Under the pieces are notes generated by a model that saw only the letters and a list, made by a program, of their open reading frames with translations, was not told the origin of the DNA and did not search any database. The translations under genes and the position numbers were made by a program. A stretch of 64,000 bases of DNA from Nematostella vectensis (lineage: Eukaryota; Cnidaria; Anthozoa; Actiniaria; Edwardsiidae): the NCBI RefSeq assembly GCF_932526225.1, contig NC_064034.1, positions 2,032,001 to 2,096,000 on the forward strand, in the 5' to 3' direction. Positions 37,190 through 49,730 of the stretch are shown here, in pieces (within the stretch, counting starts at the first letter, position 1; every line of letters starts with the position of its first letter).

Positions 37190-38520
37190 AAGCAAGGCTG
37201 CCCTTAACCCTATTCAGACCGGGGGGGGGGGGGGGGGGGGGGGGGCTTTTCAGGTCCCCATTACCTTTGATCTGTAATAATTTTTGAACTAGTAGGGCTA
37301 GAGCATTGAAATTTGATGACTTTTCCTAAAATTTATCTGGGATCAGTTTGGTGTTAACAAAAGTTTGATATGTGTACCCGGGTAACCATAGCAACCCAGT
37401 TTTGAGACAAAGTTTTAATGAAAATTAGGCAAAACGCTTTAAGTCGTTAAGATCAACTATTTATACGACGTGCTAAACGTAAATTCATGTCATATAAACG
37501 TTTTATACCAAGTTTTGAAAAAAAAAACAATAAAAATTTACATCTCTATTTTATGGGGAGGGGTGTTTTTTGTCAATTTTTGACCTTCCCGAAATAGTGC
37601 TTGTAAAAATAGCAAAAAAACATTCATATCCACCTGAAATCATTAATATAACTTGAAACGGAGATTAAATATTGTCAAAAAGCTTTAGATTTTGCTACCC
37701 AGTTTTTATTGATTAAAATAAATAACTTTCATTAAATCAAAGATGGCGGATCCAAGATGACGGATGCTGATGTCACATAATTAGCTAAAATCGCTGATTT
37801 TTTTTAAAACTAACATCTAAATTTGGCAAAATCCTTTTAAAATTCCTCTATTGAAAATTGAAAGTAGAAGAAAAACATTTTTTGAAAATATATTTAAATT
37901 ATTACTTTAATTAAGAGTCCATTCGCAAACTTATGCTATATTAAAGGTACCATGCCAATCAACGGCGTCACAGATGTCATATATTGTTGTCATAGAAACA
38001 GTGTCACTAATAATATATGTAAACTGCAAGAAAATAAGATTATCGAAAAAAGACATACAGAAATACATTTCTTTAAAAAAACCCAGAAATATTGCCCTTT
38101 TCTACTTACTTAGGTGACGTCATCGTGACTTTTTTTTTAAGAATATCGGTCGCTTATTGAATAAAAACTTATTATGATAACTTATTTGGATTCTGGATGT
38201 TCTTTGCAAAGGTTTCGAAAAATAGGCTAATTATAACCATGTTAACAGGGTACCGATTTGGTTGCCTTGCTTGCTCGCACGTGCTAACTGGGTGCCTGGT
38301 TCTGCGATCGATTTTGCGATAAAAGACAGCATTTTTCTAAGTAATTGGAGTTTAATGCTTGATGGGACGTGTTTTAAGGATGTGTTTTTACCCAAAAAAT
38401 AAGGTATAAACTAATTAAGTGTGTAAGGAATATATTATTTTCCTTATATGGAAGTGACCGCGTTTGGGAAAAACGACAATTTTTGCCTAAATGTTCTTAA
38501 TATGCATTTTTATTTGTCCT
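37190..38520. other. Non-coding segment inside the large element
   Basis: It begins near CCCTTAACCCTATTCAGACC followed by 25 G (37221-37245), then about 1.2 kb of AT-rich sequence without long frames. Segment 38425-38483 is the reverse complement, with few differences, of 54016-54074, so at least part is dispersed repeat. It may be an insertion nested in the larger element. Confidence 0.55.
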
Positions 38521-38707
38521 AAACAGGGTCCTAAAAAAGGGAGGTGTTGTCCTAAACAGGGTATGGTTTTTCAGAATTTTTGTAATAAACAGGGTCAGGT
38601 TTCAAAACCCCCAGCGGCACCCCTATACCCAAACATAGGCTGAGTACCCCCCCCCCCCCAGGGAATAAAATAGCTCAGTGCTTTGCGCACCTAGTGATCA
38701 GAGGTGT

Positions 38708-38889
38708 ACCCTGGTTCCAGAACATCGACCGCGTTCCCCGAACGTCTCGCTAAGCTCGCTGGCCACTAAATAGAGAAACCTTCGAGGCTCTGGAACCAAA
38801 ATAACAGAGGTGCCGTACAGGATGCACGAGAAGTGAGCATGATGCATGATGGGAAGCCTAGACCAAGTGTCAAAGGGAACGCGGTCCGG
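38708..38889. repeat. Small imperfect inverted repeat
   Basis: TGGTTCCAGAACATCGACCG near 38712 has reverse-complement counterparts at 38792-38808 (TCGAGGCTCTGGAACCA) and 38875-38889 (GGGAACGCGGTCCGG). This is a compound inverted structure typical of MITE-like sequence. The boundaries are uncertain. Confidence 0.4.
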
Positions 38890-38939
38890 GCAAAACGAAG
38901 CTATAAATGAACCCTTGAGTACATTGCTCATTCTCGCAT

Positions 38940-41792
38940 GGTGGGGGATGCGGTATTACACTTTCTATTTTATGGGAAAATTCTGCCAAAGAAATTTTGT
39001 CTAGTGAAAATAGAATGTCTCGCAGAATTGATGCATTATTGATTCAAAACATAATTGATATATGTCCATATGTTATACAGAACACAAGAAAATTTTAAAT
39101 ACTAGAAAAGCAGTACTCCTTGTTTTTTCATTTTCGAAGGCCTGGGAGTTTCTTGCCAATCAATTAAATTATAGATCCTCACAAATGAATTCACTTATCA
39201 AAACCAAAGGTTGCGAGGTCGCGGATGCAATTTGTTCGAAGCAATAACAAACAAACGCTCCGAGAATCAGTACATTTACCGCTGGCGTGGTGTGGTGTCA
39301 CTAGGAGTTGTATATTACGACAGGCTTAAACTTGCGTTGTATAAAACTCCTATAGTGTTTAAGTGCATTTTCGTATATAATATACTTCTTTTGTAAAAAA
39401 AACCTCAAACGATAGTCTCAATCGAGCCAAACGTTCACCTACCTTATTCAGCGTGTACTCATTCTGCCTATCTATTTGCCTTTGTGACAAGGACAAAAAT
39501 TCGGTGAGATTTAACTGCACTGCATGTCCACTCTTTTTAAAGTGGTCAAAACGAGACATGTAGAGTCCGGTTTAAAGGTAATTACGCGTTGAGGTGAATG
39601 GAGAGAGCAGCTTTGAGGGAATACGGATCGGCTTTTCAAGGACGGAGGTAATGATTAACTTTGAGTGCAAACAATGTCAATTTTTTAATCTTAGTCATTT
39701 TCGTGTCACTCATTTGATAATTCTACAAGTGAACAAAGACAAACACTAGACAAGGATGGCAAAGAGTCTATTTATCACTAAAGGAACGAACTTGATAGAG
39801 ACCTCATTAGTTCTTAAATTAAATTATTTTTTATTATTAATATACACCTATTTCAACTAAGGTTGCACCGGAGAATCGAGAGTCGTAAGCCCGCAGTCGT
39901 TCATGGGTAATATGAGCTGAATCCATGTCCTATTTTTTTATCATACCATAGTTGCCATCCTCGGGCCGTACCCTTAAAAATAAGCGCCTTACCTAACAAG
40001 AATAGGAATAGGCGGATCCCCCGCATAAGTGCATGGATTTCCTAGTGGCAACCTTATCTGAAATAAGAGTACTATATTCGATGTGTTCGATTGACTAAAA
40101 TATTAAAGTAGATGTGTTGTTGTTTGCGTGTTTTTTCCAACACAACCATCAGCGAATACAAGCCACCCCCCTCCTTGTACAAACCGGAAGCGTACCATAC
40201 TCTTACAAATTTATTGGTCCATGTACTATTCTGTATAAGACACCAATTAACGAATGTCTGTCTGTCTGTCTGTCTGTGTTAAAGCTCCTTGCTCGCAACG
40301 CAGGGGTTATATTGTAATTGTGCTTTTCACAGAAACAATTCATTACCCTTTTGCATTTGTTATGTTGATCAGATCGTTGTTATACTTGAATGGTTCTGTA
40401 TTGGCCGCACAATATAGCTCTTATACATTCAGAGTAATAGCAAATTCCCTCAATTCCTAATTCGCCAAATCTATTCATCACCTTTACAACAAGATTTAAC
40501 GACATTCTAATTAGGCTGAATTTCTGAGTGTGAGGTGGCATGCGAAAAAAAAAAAACACGCGATATCAAAAGGCGATGGGATCAATGACTACATTATCAA
40601 GTTTTCACAATAATGATACGCTAGAGAAGGGGACCTTCCCATATCCCTGAATTTGTAGCGACAAATTATCACTTAGAAAGGCTAGCAGATCTAATCAATG
40701 ATAAATCTTATAAATTTCCTTTTGATTGCAAAGTCAACACTCTACTGCACCATCAAGTTTATTATCATTGCTTCAGCGTTTGTTTGGTTTTCGTATTCAC
40801 CAGGCGTATTCACTTACCTCGTACATAAAGCTATTCCTGATCAACTCCTCTCGAGTGAGATACTCTTTGCATCTCGTCTTAAAGCGATTCATGGCTGCTT
40901 AATATTAGACGAAACTGAGGAAGGTATAAAGAAGTCTTTCTTTTGTTCCGCACTTCCCTCTGCCGCGAAGAATATTCGGTCTAACGGATGCTAATTAGCA
41001 GCTTTTGCGAATTCATCCAATTGTATGATAACAGCTCCTTGCGCTTATAGCACACCGCAGTGACCACATATCAGAACAAAATTAATTAGTGTGACGTATA
41101 TATTTTCACAAATTTGATATTAATTTCAACATTTATACATGACGCTTTTTATGCAAGGAGTAATGCCATTGTCCTTTGCGGCTCGTAATAAAAATAAGGG
41201 AAAAGCAAAAAATGTAATTGCAAAATAAAAAAAATAGTTATACTTTTCTTCGAAATTGTGAAATGGATTAAAATCCAAGTGCAAAAACCAAGTCAAAAAA
41301 CCTTCACGTGATACTTCGTGTGTTTCTTGTACTAGAGCGCGTGTAATTTTTAGAACACAGCATATACACATATAAAAAAACGTCTGAGACTGGTCTGTTC
41401 TTCTTTTTTGAACAGTTTATGGCTAAAAATGTCCTTGATGTTCTTGAATTTTAGGGTTCGTAAAAATTTAATGCCCAGTTTGGAAGAAAAAATGCACAGA
41501 TTCTCAATAGCAATAACCTGATAACATTGACGGTGGTTATTATGAACACAATTCTATTCTGCATTTCAAAAAGCAGTACACTATCAAAACAATATTTTTC
41601 TGCTAATGAGTCTTGACGTGTTCTTAGAATTTGGTTAAATCTCAGGCTGACGTTCTTATCAAACAAAAAAGTGTGTGTATATATATATGCAATCAGTTGT
41701 TGCACGGGATATGTTTCTCAATCTATGCGAATTTTGTGTTTCGAGTCCTCGGCCGTCTTACATCACGTGATACATGACCACGTCAATCAAAG
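38940..41792. other. Intergenic stretch between the large element and lipase B
   Basis: AT-rich and without recognisable genes. It has a short (TCTG)n at about 40256-40277. It must contain the 3' end of the second lipase transcript just below 41793. Confidence 0.5.
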
Positions 41793-44343
41793 CTATTTAT
41801 AGATGACACTAGGGCATGATGGGTAGCCCAATAGTCTGCACCCCATCCTCAGCTCGCAGTACGTCTTCTCGATTGCGTGACATACCGTGAAGTCCTCGCC
41901 GTCACACAGCACATGCTGCACCTGACCTGTCAACCTGTCAATCATCGGGATGACGTCACTCTCTGGGTAAACAGTAGTTAGGTAACGCGCGGCTGTCTTC
42001 AGCTCAAAGTCGAACTTACGGTGACTGAGTCCTACTCCTGGACTAGAGAATGCCACCCCAGGGACCCCTAGACGGGCGGCAATCAGCTTAGCCACCCCTC
42101 CTCCAAAAGAGTGTCCAACGAGTATCACTTCTGAGTTTCTGCGTACGAGTTGTTGCGTGTAGTCTTCAAGAGTTTTGAAATACTGTCGAGTTGAGCCATG
42201 ATGCAGGAGTTTGTCAATAAAAGCACTCGCGGACACGTAAGCGGAGAGGTAGTCCCGCGGGACCTGGTGAATTATGGGAAAGAGAGTCGAAAGTGACTGG
42301 ATTACTGCAATTTCATTCCAAATTTTCGCGTAGTGTATCAGTTCATCGGGCGTGTTGGCGCCACGAATAGCAATCACGTGGACATTGTTTGAGTCAGTCA
42401 CGTGATAGTAATAAGGAGCATGGTCCGCGAAAGAGACCGTAGACCAGTTGTTCTGGCTGAGGAACTGATTGAGTACGGCTTGTTTCAGGGTATCGTTGCT
42501 GCTGTACATGGCGGAGTTGTAGGTGAGATTGGCTAACAGAGCCATATCGGCAATGTTTAGCTTGGATTTGCTCCATGTTTGCTCGCATATCGGGTAACGG
42601 GGAGTAACCATGTTCTCTCGGTTAGCTGCGCCCCAGGCTTTCGCAAAGATGCTCTCACGGCACCGAGTGTCGCACTTCGTCTGTGTGGATACAGTAGAGA
42701 CAATAAACGTGATCACAGCAAAGTAGAGCGTAAAGAACAGGACCGCCACACCCCTGCTCATGATGAACTTCGTTCTCTTGGTGTAGGAGCCTCTGTAGTA
42801 AGTATACACCTCGGTGGAAGCAACAGCAATCGGGACAAAGAAGGCGAAGACTACCGCGCTAGTTGACATATCCGCAAAGGCGGCAAACACAACGCACGAA
42901 ACTATCGCAAACATGACCAAAAAGGCTGAAAGAGCTATCTTCAAATACAACAACTTTTGATTCCTCAATGAATCCGTGTAGACAATAGCAATAAGTAAAA
43001 GAGACCCGAGAAGCGACAGGCAAAACGCGCCCATCCAGCTGACCGCCACTGCATGCTTGATGAAGTCAGGGAAATACACAATGGACTTGGTCGACGGGAC
43101 TTTGGTGCCGGCCCAGACACCGGACACAATGACGACTAGGATTACAGTGATTAGCCTGGCGATGCTGAACCTAAGGGAGTTCTTAAATAGAACCGCTCTA
43201 AAGACTTCCCAAAACAGGGATAGGACGAGGATAACGATGTAGATAACGCACGGCAGTAGGCCAGCGAGGCAGACGGACATGATATTCCTCCGGGAGGGGG
43301 TGGGGGCGGTGGGGTAGATCATCTCGAAGGCGAGGTCCAAGTTGCACGTGATGCTGAAGCAAATAGCGGTGAGGAAGAAGAAAAGAAAGATCACGCTGAG
43401 GATGAGATGAGATGCGGTGAAAAGCGACTCGACAATAAACCGTAAAATAGACCAAGCCCGTCCTGACTTGTCCTCAAACAGCTGGAAATGAAAAAAAGGC
43501 GAGAACACAATGAAAAGGCGCGGCCAGGTGTGGGTGCGGGATGCGTACCCCCCTCCTTTTCCGGGGCAAACAAACGTATTGAAAAATCGCCTAATCGAAG
43601 ATTTCGCATGATTCCTTTGCCTGCACCCCTCTAAGTAAATCACTGTCACTCACCTGGGAGAGTCGGCTATCCCCTCCTTAGAGCTGCCCGCCACTTCGTT
43701 ATATGCTCTTTTGAAAGGCCTATTAATTGTTAGGTTCTTTTATCGCCACCGGTGCGCGTTTACGTGATTTAATCGACAATAGCTCGGGGGTGCATGTTAA
43801 CAAGTGTGTCGTAACTGTTAATGAATTTGTATCTAGGGTACTCTATAAAGCTAGAACAAATCTTTTAAGCACTGTTCAAAAGGAAAAAAAAAGTATAAAG
43901 ACAAAAAAAAGAATGATCTTGTCATTCGAGCTGTCGAACAAACACTCAATTTGTTTCGTGATGAGAGGTGTAGACATGTTCAAAAAGCCGTGACGAGAAT
44001 GCAAACCTTACCAAAACAGCTCCTTTGGTTTTTGAGTGCGAGGCCTGTTGTGTTTTGCTTTGTGTAATCTCTTTAGGATTTTTTTTATAAACTTCTCACA
44101 TTTAAAAAAAAAACGACCTTGCGTTTTTCAAAGTAAGTAATTTCATGTTGCAATTGATTGTTCTCAATAATAAAACGTCCATAGATATATATTAATATTC
44201 TAATCATTAAAATATTGGTGGTAGTATTTTTTGCGTAAATAAATTCTCACCTTTTCGCTCTGATCTCCTTTAAATCCTGCAAACTGGAGCTCTTCCCGAT
44301 CCCTGACAAAGATGCCGTCGGAGAAATTCTTCATCTGCATCAT
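41793..44343 (-). CDS. Multipass membrane class-3 lipase, paralogue B, two exons
   Basis: Paralogue of the gene at 26790-28550, with the same orientation and layout. Exon 1 (44251-44343) begins at the first of two adjacent ATGs, encodes 31 residues (MMQMKNFSDGIF...) and ends in AAG|GTGAGA. Exon 2 (41793-43481) starts after TTTCATTTCCAG, and the phase is exact. The product is 593 residues. The frame reads open upstream of the acceptor (to 43649), but that part is intron. About seven hydrophobic segments (roughly residues 45-300, including SLFWEV) precede the hydrolase domain. Ser489 sits in GHSFGGG, the probable acid is Asp540 (ESDVIPMID) and the probable histidine is His566 (VCHAIEKTYC). The C-terminal cysteines and sequons mirror paralogue A. 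The likely role is a membrane-anchored lipase or esterase with the active domain outside the cytosol; substrate and topology are inferred. Confidence 0.85.
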
Positions 44344-45881
44344 ATTGAGAGTAACTTTGTTTTTCAATGATGAGGCAAGTTTTCTCTATGAAAAGCTGAT
44401 AATACGTAGTAATATGGAGCAAGAAAATGAGCCAGCAAAGTAAATGCGACAATAATAATTACTTGGCTATGACGCAGGTATACTTAGCTTTACGAAATGC
44501 CATGAATACTCAAAATAACTCGAAATAGAATGGTCCATCTAGAATGGATTCCATCGAGAACGTACTGTGACAACCTGTGAGACAGAGCGGAACAAACCGT
44601 CTACAAGAGAATGAATTATAAGTATGACGTGACCCTCCATGAAAAACGTACACGCACATCGCACATCGTGCTCAAACGAAATTCTGTGAGAACGGTAAGC
44701 AAAAAACCAAAAATCATGCAGGCTCGTTCCCAGGATTGACCGAGGGGGGGGGGGGGGGGGGGGGCAGTCATAGGCGTGTATTTTGGGCATTTTGTATGTT
44801 TTCCCACGGATGGTGGTCACTTGTAGTCAACGAATATTGGCACTTGCCAACAGACCCCCTGCACAGATAACAATATCAGTCAGGGACGCGTTTACCTTTC
44901 GTTTTAAGCTTTACCAAAAATAAGAAGAAGCCTAGAACTATGAGGCTATTGTAAACTATGCTTTTTTCTTTGAAGAGGTATCTTATAATTGCAATTGTAT
45001 CACGATGAAGGGGGTGGGGGGGGGGGGGGGGGTGGGGCTGAAATACAAAGAATGTATAAAAAAGTTTATCTTGTAGGGGGGCTCCCAACAGTACGGCCCC
45101 TGAGGTAACTGTTTTTTTACCAAATGTATCGTTTTCACTGGAATATTGCTGGTTAGAAGGTTTTTCCAGAGATTTTGGCTCGAAATTTTCATTGTGATTT
45201 TCGTTTCCGAACCTGTCAGATATGAAATGGCGGTCCATGAAATGGCCTGGCGTCTAGCGGATGCTAAGCGGATGCTAAGCGGATGCTAAGCGGACTTAAT
45301 CTATCACAGGCATCCAAGCAATAATTTCACTTACACGATGTTTATTAGAAATGCATTAATGGAATCGAGTTAATTGCTGTAAAAATGACTTTTTATTAAA
45401 AAAACATTGAAATTCATGTCTTGGTAGACCAATAAAACGCCACAAGCTTATGATAGAAACGTATAATAACATGATAATCATATTTTGCATGCATATATAA
45501 ATAATTTAATATCTAACGGGTAATTCAATACACTTTTATGAAAAGAATCCAATCAAAAAATCATTTGATTTGCCACGCTTGGCAATATTTTAAAATGATC
45601 TAAATTTTGTCGCACATTCCACATGTCCACATTCTTTGTTAAACTAGGAAAATTGTAGTGCAGGACATGTCAACGTGAAACATCGTAAATGGTTCCTAGT
45701 TTAGCTACCGCATAATCCACCTGGCGCACGACAAATTCTGTTGCCGGCCACACGAAATGTTTTCTCAACCATCCGACCAATTACAGGATTTGGCGCAAGC
45801 TATAACTTTTTTCGGGCTGGCTTAACTAGGAAACGTACACTACATGTATCAAATTTATTCATTATAAAGATTTGTATATTA
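44344..45881. other. Intergenic stretch between TLCD4-like and lipase B genes
   Basis: It contains the lipase B promoter side, a G tract at about 44743-44764 after GGCTCGTTCCCAGG (a possible relative of the GGCCCGTACC poly-G repeat), another G tract near 45015, and 3.5 copies of an 11-bp unit AGCGGATGCTA at 45256-45294. AATAAA at 45854-45859 (minus strand) probably ends the TLCD4-like transcript. Confidence 0.5.
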
Positions 45882-48800
45882 CTAGGATGACCTCTTCTTG
45901 TGGACACTATTGAGTACCTTATAGCCACCCCTGATCATTTTAACCATCCAAAAAACGTTAATAATATCCAATATGACACACGTCCCCAGCCAAAAGCACG
46001 TGACCAAAGGGCCCAGGCGCATGCGTTCGGGCGTGTCCCAAACCTGGCTGCACTTATAGTAATAGTACGGCATGGCAGCTAAGCGGCACAAGAAGAATGA
46101 GATGACCATGGACCATGCATTGGCCAGGAAGCGACGAGAGACGTAGGGCTCCTTAGCAGCGGTGTAGAACCACCTGGAGATAGTGAGTTATTGAATGAGT
46201 GAGGGGCATTTGTTAGAAAACAGATACATAGGTTAGAAGGTTACCCTCTCTAGAGGCCGCATTATGTTGATGTAGTTGACGACGGTGCTTTGGCTTGGGG
46301 ATTTTTCGCATCTACAGTTCCGGATATAGCCAAGACGGGAGTCCCGTGTATTCGACCAATCATATTGCTAGTTATAGAGCGATGGAAGTATTGCAGCAAG
46401 CTGGCTAGACACAAAGGTCTTTACGGTACACTAGCGAACATTTCTATATGTGCCGAATTTTAAAACATGCTCAAAGTAAACTTATAACATTAACACAGCT
46501 TTTGCAGTAGCACTATGTCAGTGGGTTAGTAATGGGTTGGTTGTTACAGTTCGTTATTGTGTTTCAGTGGCTTTAGTTTTGTGCATTAGATGGATTGATC
46601 AGTTTGTTGAAGAATTCCTTACCTTTGATTAACAAAAACTGTAGATAGTTCAGCCAGTTGTCGAAAATTAGCAAAATATGGTAGGACTCCATAGACCTGA
46701 ATAATAAATAAAAAAAGCAATGCCCAACTGAACTATATTTTAGCACAATGCAAAGAATCACCAGATCACAGGGGAGAGGTGAAGAATGCACTAACAGAGT
46801 CGCAAGACGTTATTGAATGTCAATATTCTCATGTCAAAGCAAATAGTCACAAGCAGTACTCACAACCACAAAGAAATAGGCCAGCATAGCCATAAGGTGG
46901 TGGATGAGAGTGAAGAAGTCCCCTATTAATCTGTAGCTCAGGATGATCAGGATGAGGTCTGTGCAGAAAGTTTAAAAAGGAAATGTTTGTTTAATTTGTG
47001 TAATCATTCTTTAATTTGTGCGGCCCTCATTCTGCCCCAACAAACCCCAATAGTCCCCTCCCATTCCCCCAATGAAATGTTTGTTTAATTTGTGTAATCA
47101 TCCTTTAATTTGTGAGGCCCTTATTCTGCCCCACCAAACCCCAATAGTCCCCTCCCATCCCCCAAATGCACTCACCCCCCTAATGCCCCAAACCAGACTC
47201 TCCTGCCTTAGCCCAAACAATCCCTACCCATAGCCCATATAACACATCCTCTTTAAAATTAAACCAGCAATGGTCTCTCCTAGATGACAATGAACACTAG
47301 AATACTGATGGCTTGTGAGCTTCCATGAGCTATCAGGTCTGGCTGATGTTAATGCGTAGATCTGACTCATACCCACCCTCTAATCAGAGAAAAATAGTGA
47401 GATATGCATAGAATTATGGACATATTAAATCCAGAGATGGTCCCTCCCATGATGCTTTGCAGTCCATCACCCAAGTTCATCCTGCCCACAATGCATTGCA
47501 CAGTGTTTAACGTCTGTCCTGGGTGTGGTGCAGTATGACAAGCAGAGAAGCATTCGTTAGCCTTAATTCTGATATTGAAATCACACAATCTATATTGACC
47601 AAAAGGTGCCTTGTTTAGCAATGTGCTCTCTCTAAAAGTAAAGTTACGTTGCCAAGGATGCCTGATAGTAAACATACAGAGCGCGTAGCAATACAAGGCA
47701 CAAGAACATTTCAGCCAATTGAGAGGAGATTTTGTAGTTTTATTATCAGAATTTTGCTAAGCAAATACCTTGTCATCCTCGGGGACCCAGGGCGTGCCTC
47801 CTCTGACCTCTGCGATGCCCTGGGTCCCGAGGATGCATCTTTGTATTGTAAAAAAATGTAATTTGTAAAAAAAATTACCAGCAGTTATGTAGCCAAACGT
47901 TATAGCTATTCCAGACCTAACCAACACAGCTTGACTCCTATTCAAAAACAATGACAATTATATAAAAGGATGAGAAATACCCTGTTAGTGGGCAAGGGGA
48001 TTTGGCGTCCATGAGGGGAGGGGGGTAGGTTAGAGGTCTTGACATAAGTTTGAGATTTTATTTGTCATTTATAAAACAAAGTGTGTTTCGGTGGAGAGAG
48101 GTGAGGCTGAATCATGAAAAAAAAAATGCAAGAAAAAGTAAGTAACTCATGAAGGAAATATTGAACAGAAAATATATATATATATATTCAAACTTCCTTA
48201 TTTTAATTCCAGAATGGATAACTTAAGTGCAAAACAAGACTTTTTTGACCGCCACCCCCCAAAAAAGGCAAGCTTATTAATTTTTATTATTTGAGATAAA
48301 ATATAATAATCTACACAGAAAGAAGTTTCTTTCTGCCACACAGCATACTTTGATAGAGGGGGGGGGGGGACTTAAAAAATGTATCATCTGCACAGCCCAT
48401 GAAATTACATCACAATGTACAAAATTATAACATACCATACTGGGTTACTAGTTGTCTCTCCATCAAATATCAAACAGTATATTGCAATCAAAGTGACAAT
48501 TACAGCATGGACATTTGAGCCAACTCTAAAAAGGAAAAATGAAAAGAATTTGAATGAACAAAGCCGATCAGGGCCATCTTTGCAGCCTTTTCTCATAATT
48601 TGGGGAAAATAAATCATCACAAGATTAAAGTAGAGGAATGTTTTATGTCTCTGAGAAAAAAAAAATTGTCTCCAACAAGAGGCTAATGCTTAATTTCTCA
48701 GGGGTGTATAAAATACCACTTAAACCTTGTGCTGATTTATTTTCTGGCTTCCACCACACCTACACAGACTACCTTGATTTTCTACAGCTTGTCTGTAGCC

Positions 48801-49730
48801 TTTCTAATCATACTATATCTCATAATCACATAGACGGAGTTAACAGGAGTTTGTACCTTGTGTGCCAATCTGCTTGTTGTGTTCTTGTGAAGCCACTGTA
48901 TGCCTTGATGTATTTAGTCGAGATTATAGGAGCAGCAAAAATTCCAATTAATACAAAAATGATGAAGCTTAGACCAGAAACTTCAATAAAAAAGGTATTA
49001 CTGCTTGAGAGTGGCGTGGTCACTGTAGAAGTAAAGAATATAAATCATTAGGACACCTTGTGGTGAAACCAGTGCCATAAAGGCCATAAAGCCTAAAAAT
49101 ATCGAAGGGGGGGGGGGGGGTAGGCACTTCAGAGACTAAGAAAGTTTGGGGGACGGAGGGGGGCTGTAATGACACAAAAGTACCCCCAACTCAACTACTC
49201 AAGAAAACAACATTTTCCAGTCAAAGTATTTACTAAAATGTGGAGCATACAGTATGACGAATAAAATGATACACAGAAACTATTTTTACATTCTGTACGC
49301 CTTCATTTATTCATCGAAAATTTGTCTCTCAAAATGATGTAAGGTGATCAAACCATGAATTGTTTTAGGATTAAATTACAATTAACTGACATTAACTCAG
49401 GACATATCAAGTCTCTTCATTAGGGCAAATTACAGTTGCTAATATGTAAGTAAGGTACTCGAGTTTATTCTTTTTACGCTGATAGGCAAGACGGCAGGAA
49501 ACGCTTGACGGCCCACTGACACAATATCACACAACACGTGTCAAAGCGGTCTCGAATGAAAGATCAGACTCTCGACAAGCATAGCAAACCCTTCATCTAT
49601 CATCTTTTTGGAACGATCACACCGTCGATTGTACACTTCTGACATCGAATCCTTTCAACAAAGCCTTAGATATCTGTTTTGCCAGACGATAACCGTTATT
49701 ATTTACAAAAAAAATCAACGTACCTTCCAT
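45882..49730 (-). CDS. TLCD4: TLC-domain protein, TLCD4/TMEM56-like, seven exons
   Basis: A multipass membrane protein of the TRAM-LAG1-CLN8 (TLC) family. TLCD proteins have been linked to membrane lipid composition; the precise activity of TLCD4 is poorly known. Exons are 49724-49730, 48857-49022, 48436-48525, 47879-47937, 46864-46958, 46623-46696 and 45882-46173, all with GT-AG borders and matching phases. The product is 260 residues, close to the vertebrate length. Landmarks are HTRVGSNVHAVIV at the start of the domain, GYITAD, a conserved His-His pair at residues 127-128 (FFTLIHH), FANFRQLAELSTVFVNQRWF and a terminal DIINVFWMVKMIRG. The first exon carries only seven coding bases (ATG GAA G), and the start is fixed by phase. 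A 62-bp hairpin element sits in intron 4, 44 bp from the exon 4 donor. AATAAA lies about 25 bases after the stop. Confidence 0.93.
46981..47165. repeat. 94-bp tandem duplication
   Basis: A segment starting AAATGTTTGTTTAATTTGTG occurs at 46981 and 47075, 94 bp apart, with a handful of differences. It lies in intron 4 of the TLCD4-like gene. Confidence 0.85.
47774..47835. mobile_element. 62-bp hairpin MITE-like element
   Basis: CATCCTCGGGGACCCAGGGC (47774 on) pairs with ATGCCCTGGGTCCCGAGGAT (47815 on), differing by one indel and one substitution, with a spacer of about 20 bp. It is GC-rich in AT-rich intron surroundings, close to the exon 4 donor of the TLCD4-like gene. Confidence 0.7.

Larger units (their letters stand above)
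31051..38659. mobile_element. Large TIR-bounded element containing a giant 33-bp satellite
   Basis: The left end (31051-31095) reads GGGGGGATACTCCC...GTGCCGCTGG. The right end (38611-38659), reverse-complemented, reads GGGGGGTACTCAGCC...GTGCCGCTGG. By eye the ends align over about 45 bp with moderate identity and have homopolymer G at both outer edges. Next to each end is a 'cctaaacagggtatggtttt' phrase (31098-31137 in divided form, 38550-38571), so the ends and the satellite belong together. No transposase is visible, so mobility is inferred from structure only. Confidence 0.55.

Noticed and set aside
41793-43649. Start of lipase B at the far upstream edge of the open frame
   Set aside because: The stretch 43482-43649 precedes a strong acceptor (TTTCATTTCCAG) and does not resemble the paralogue. 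An upstream exon at 44251-44343 joins in phase and supplies an ATG.
47367-47696. Possible extra exon of the TLCD4-like gene
   Set aside because: The flanking exons already join in phase and cover the whole domain; this frame shows no TLC similarity.
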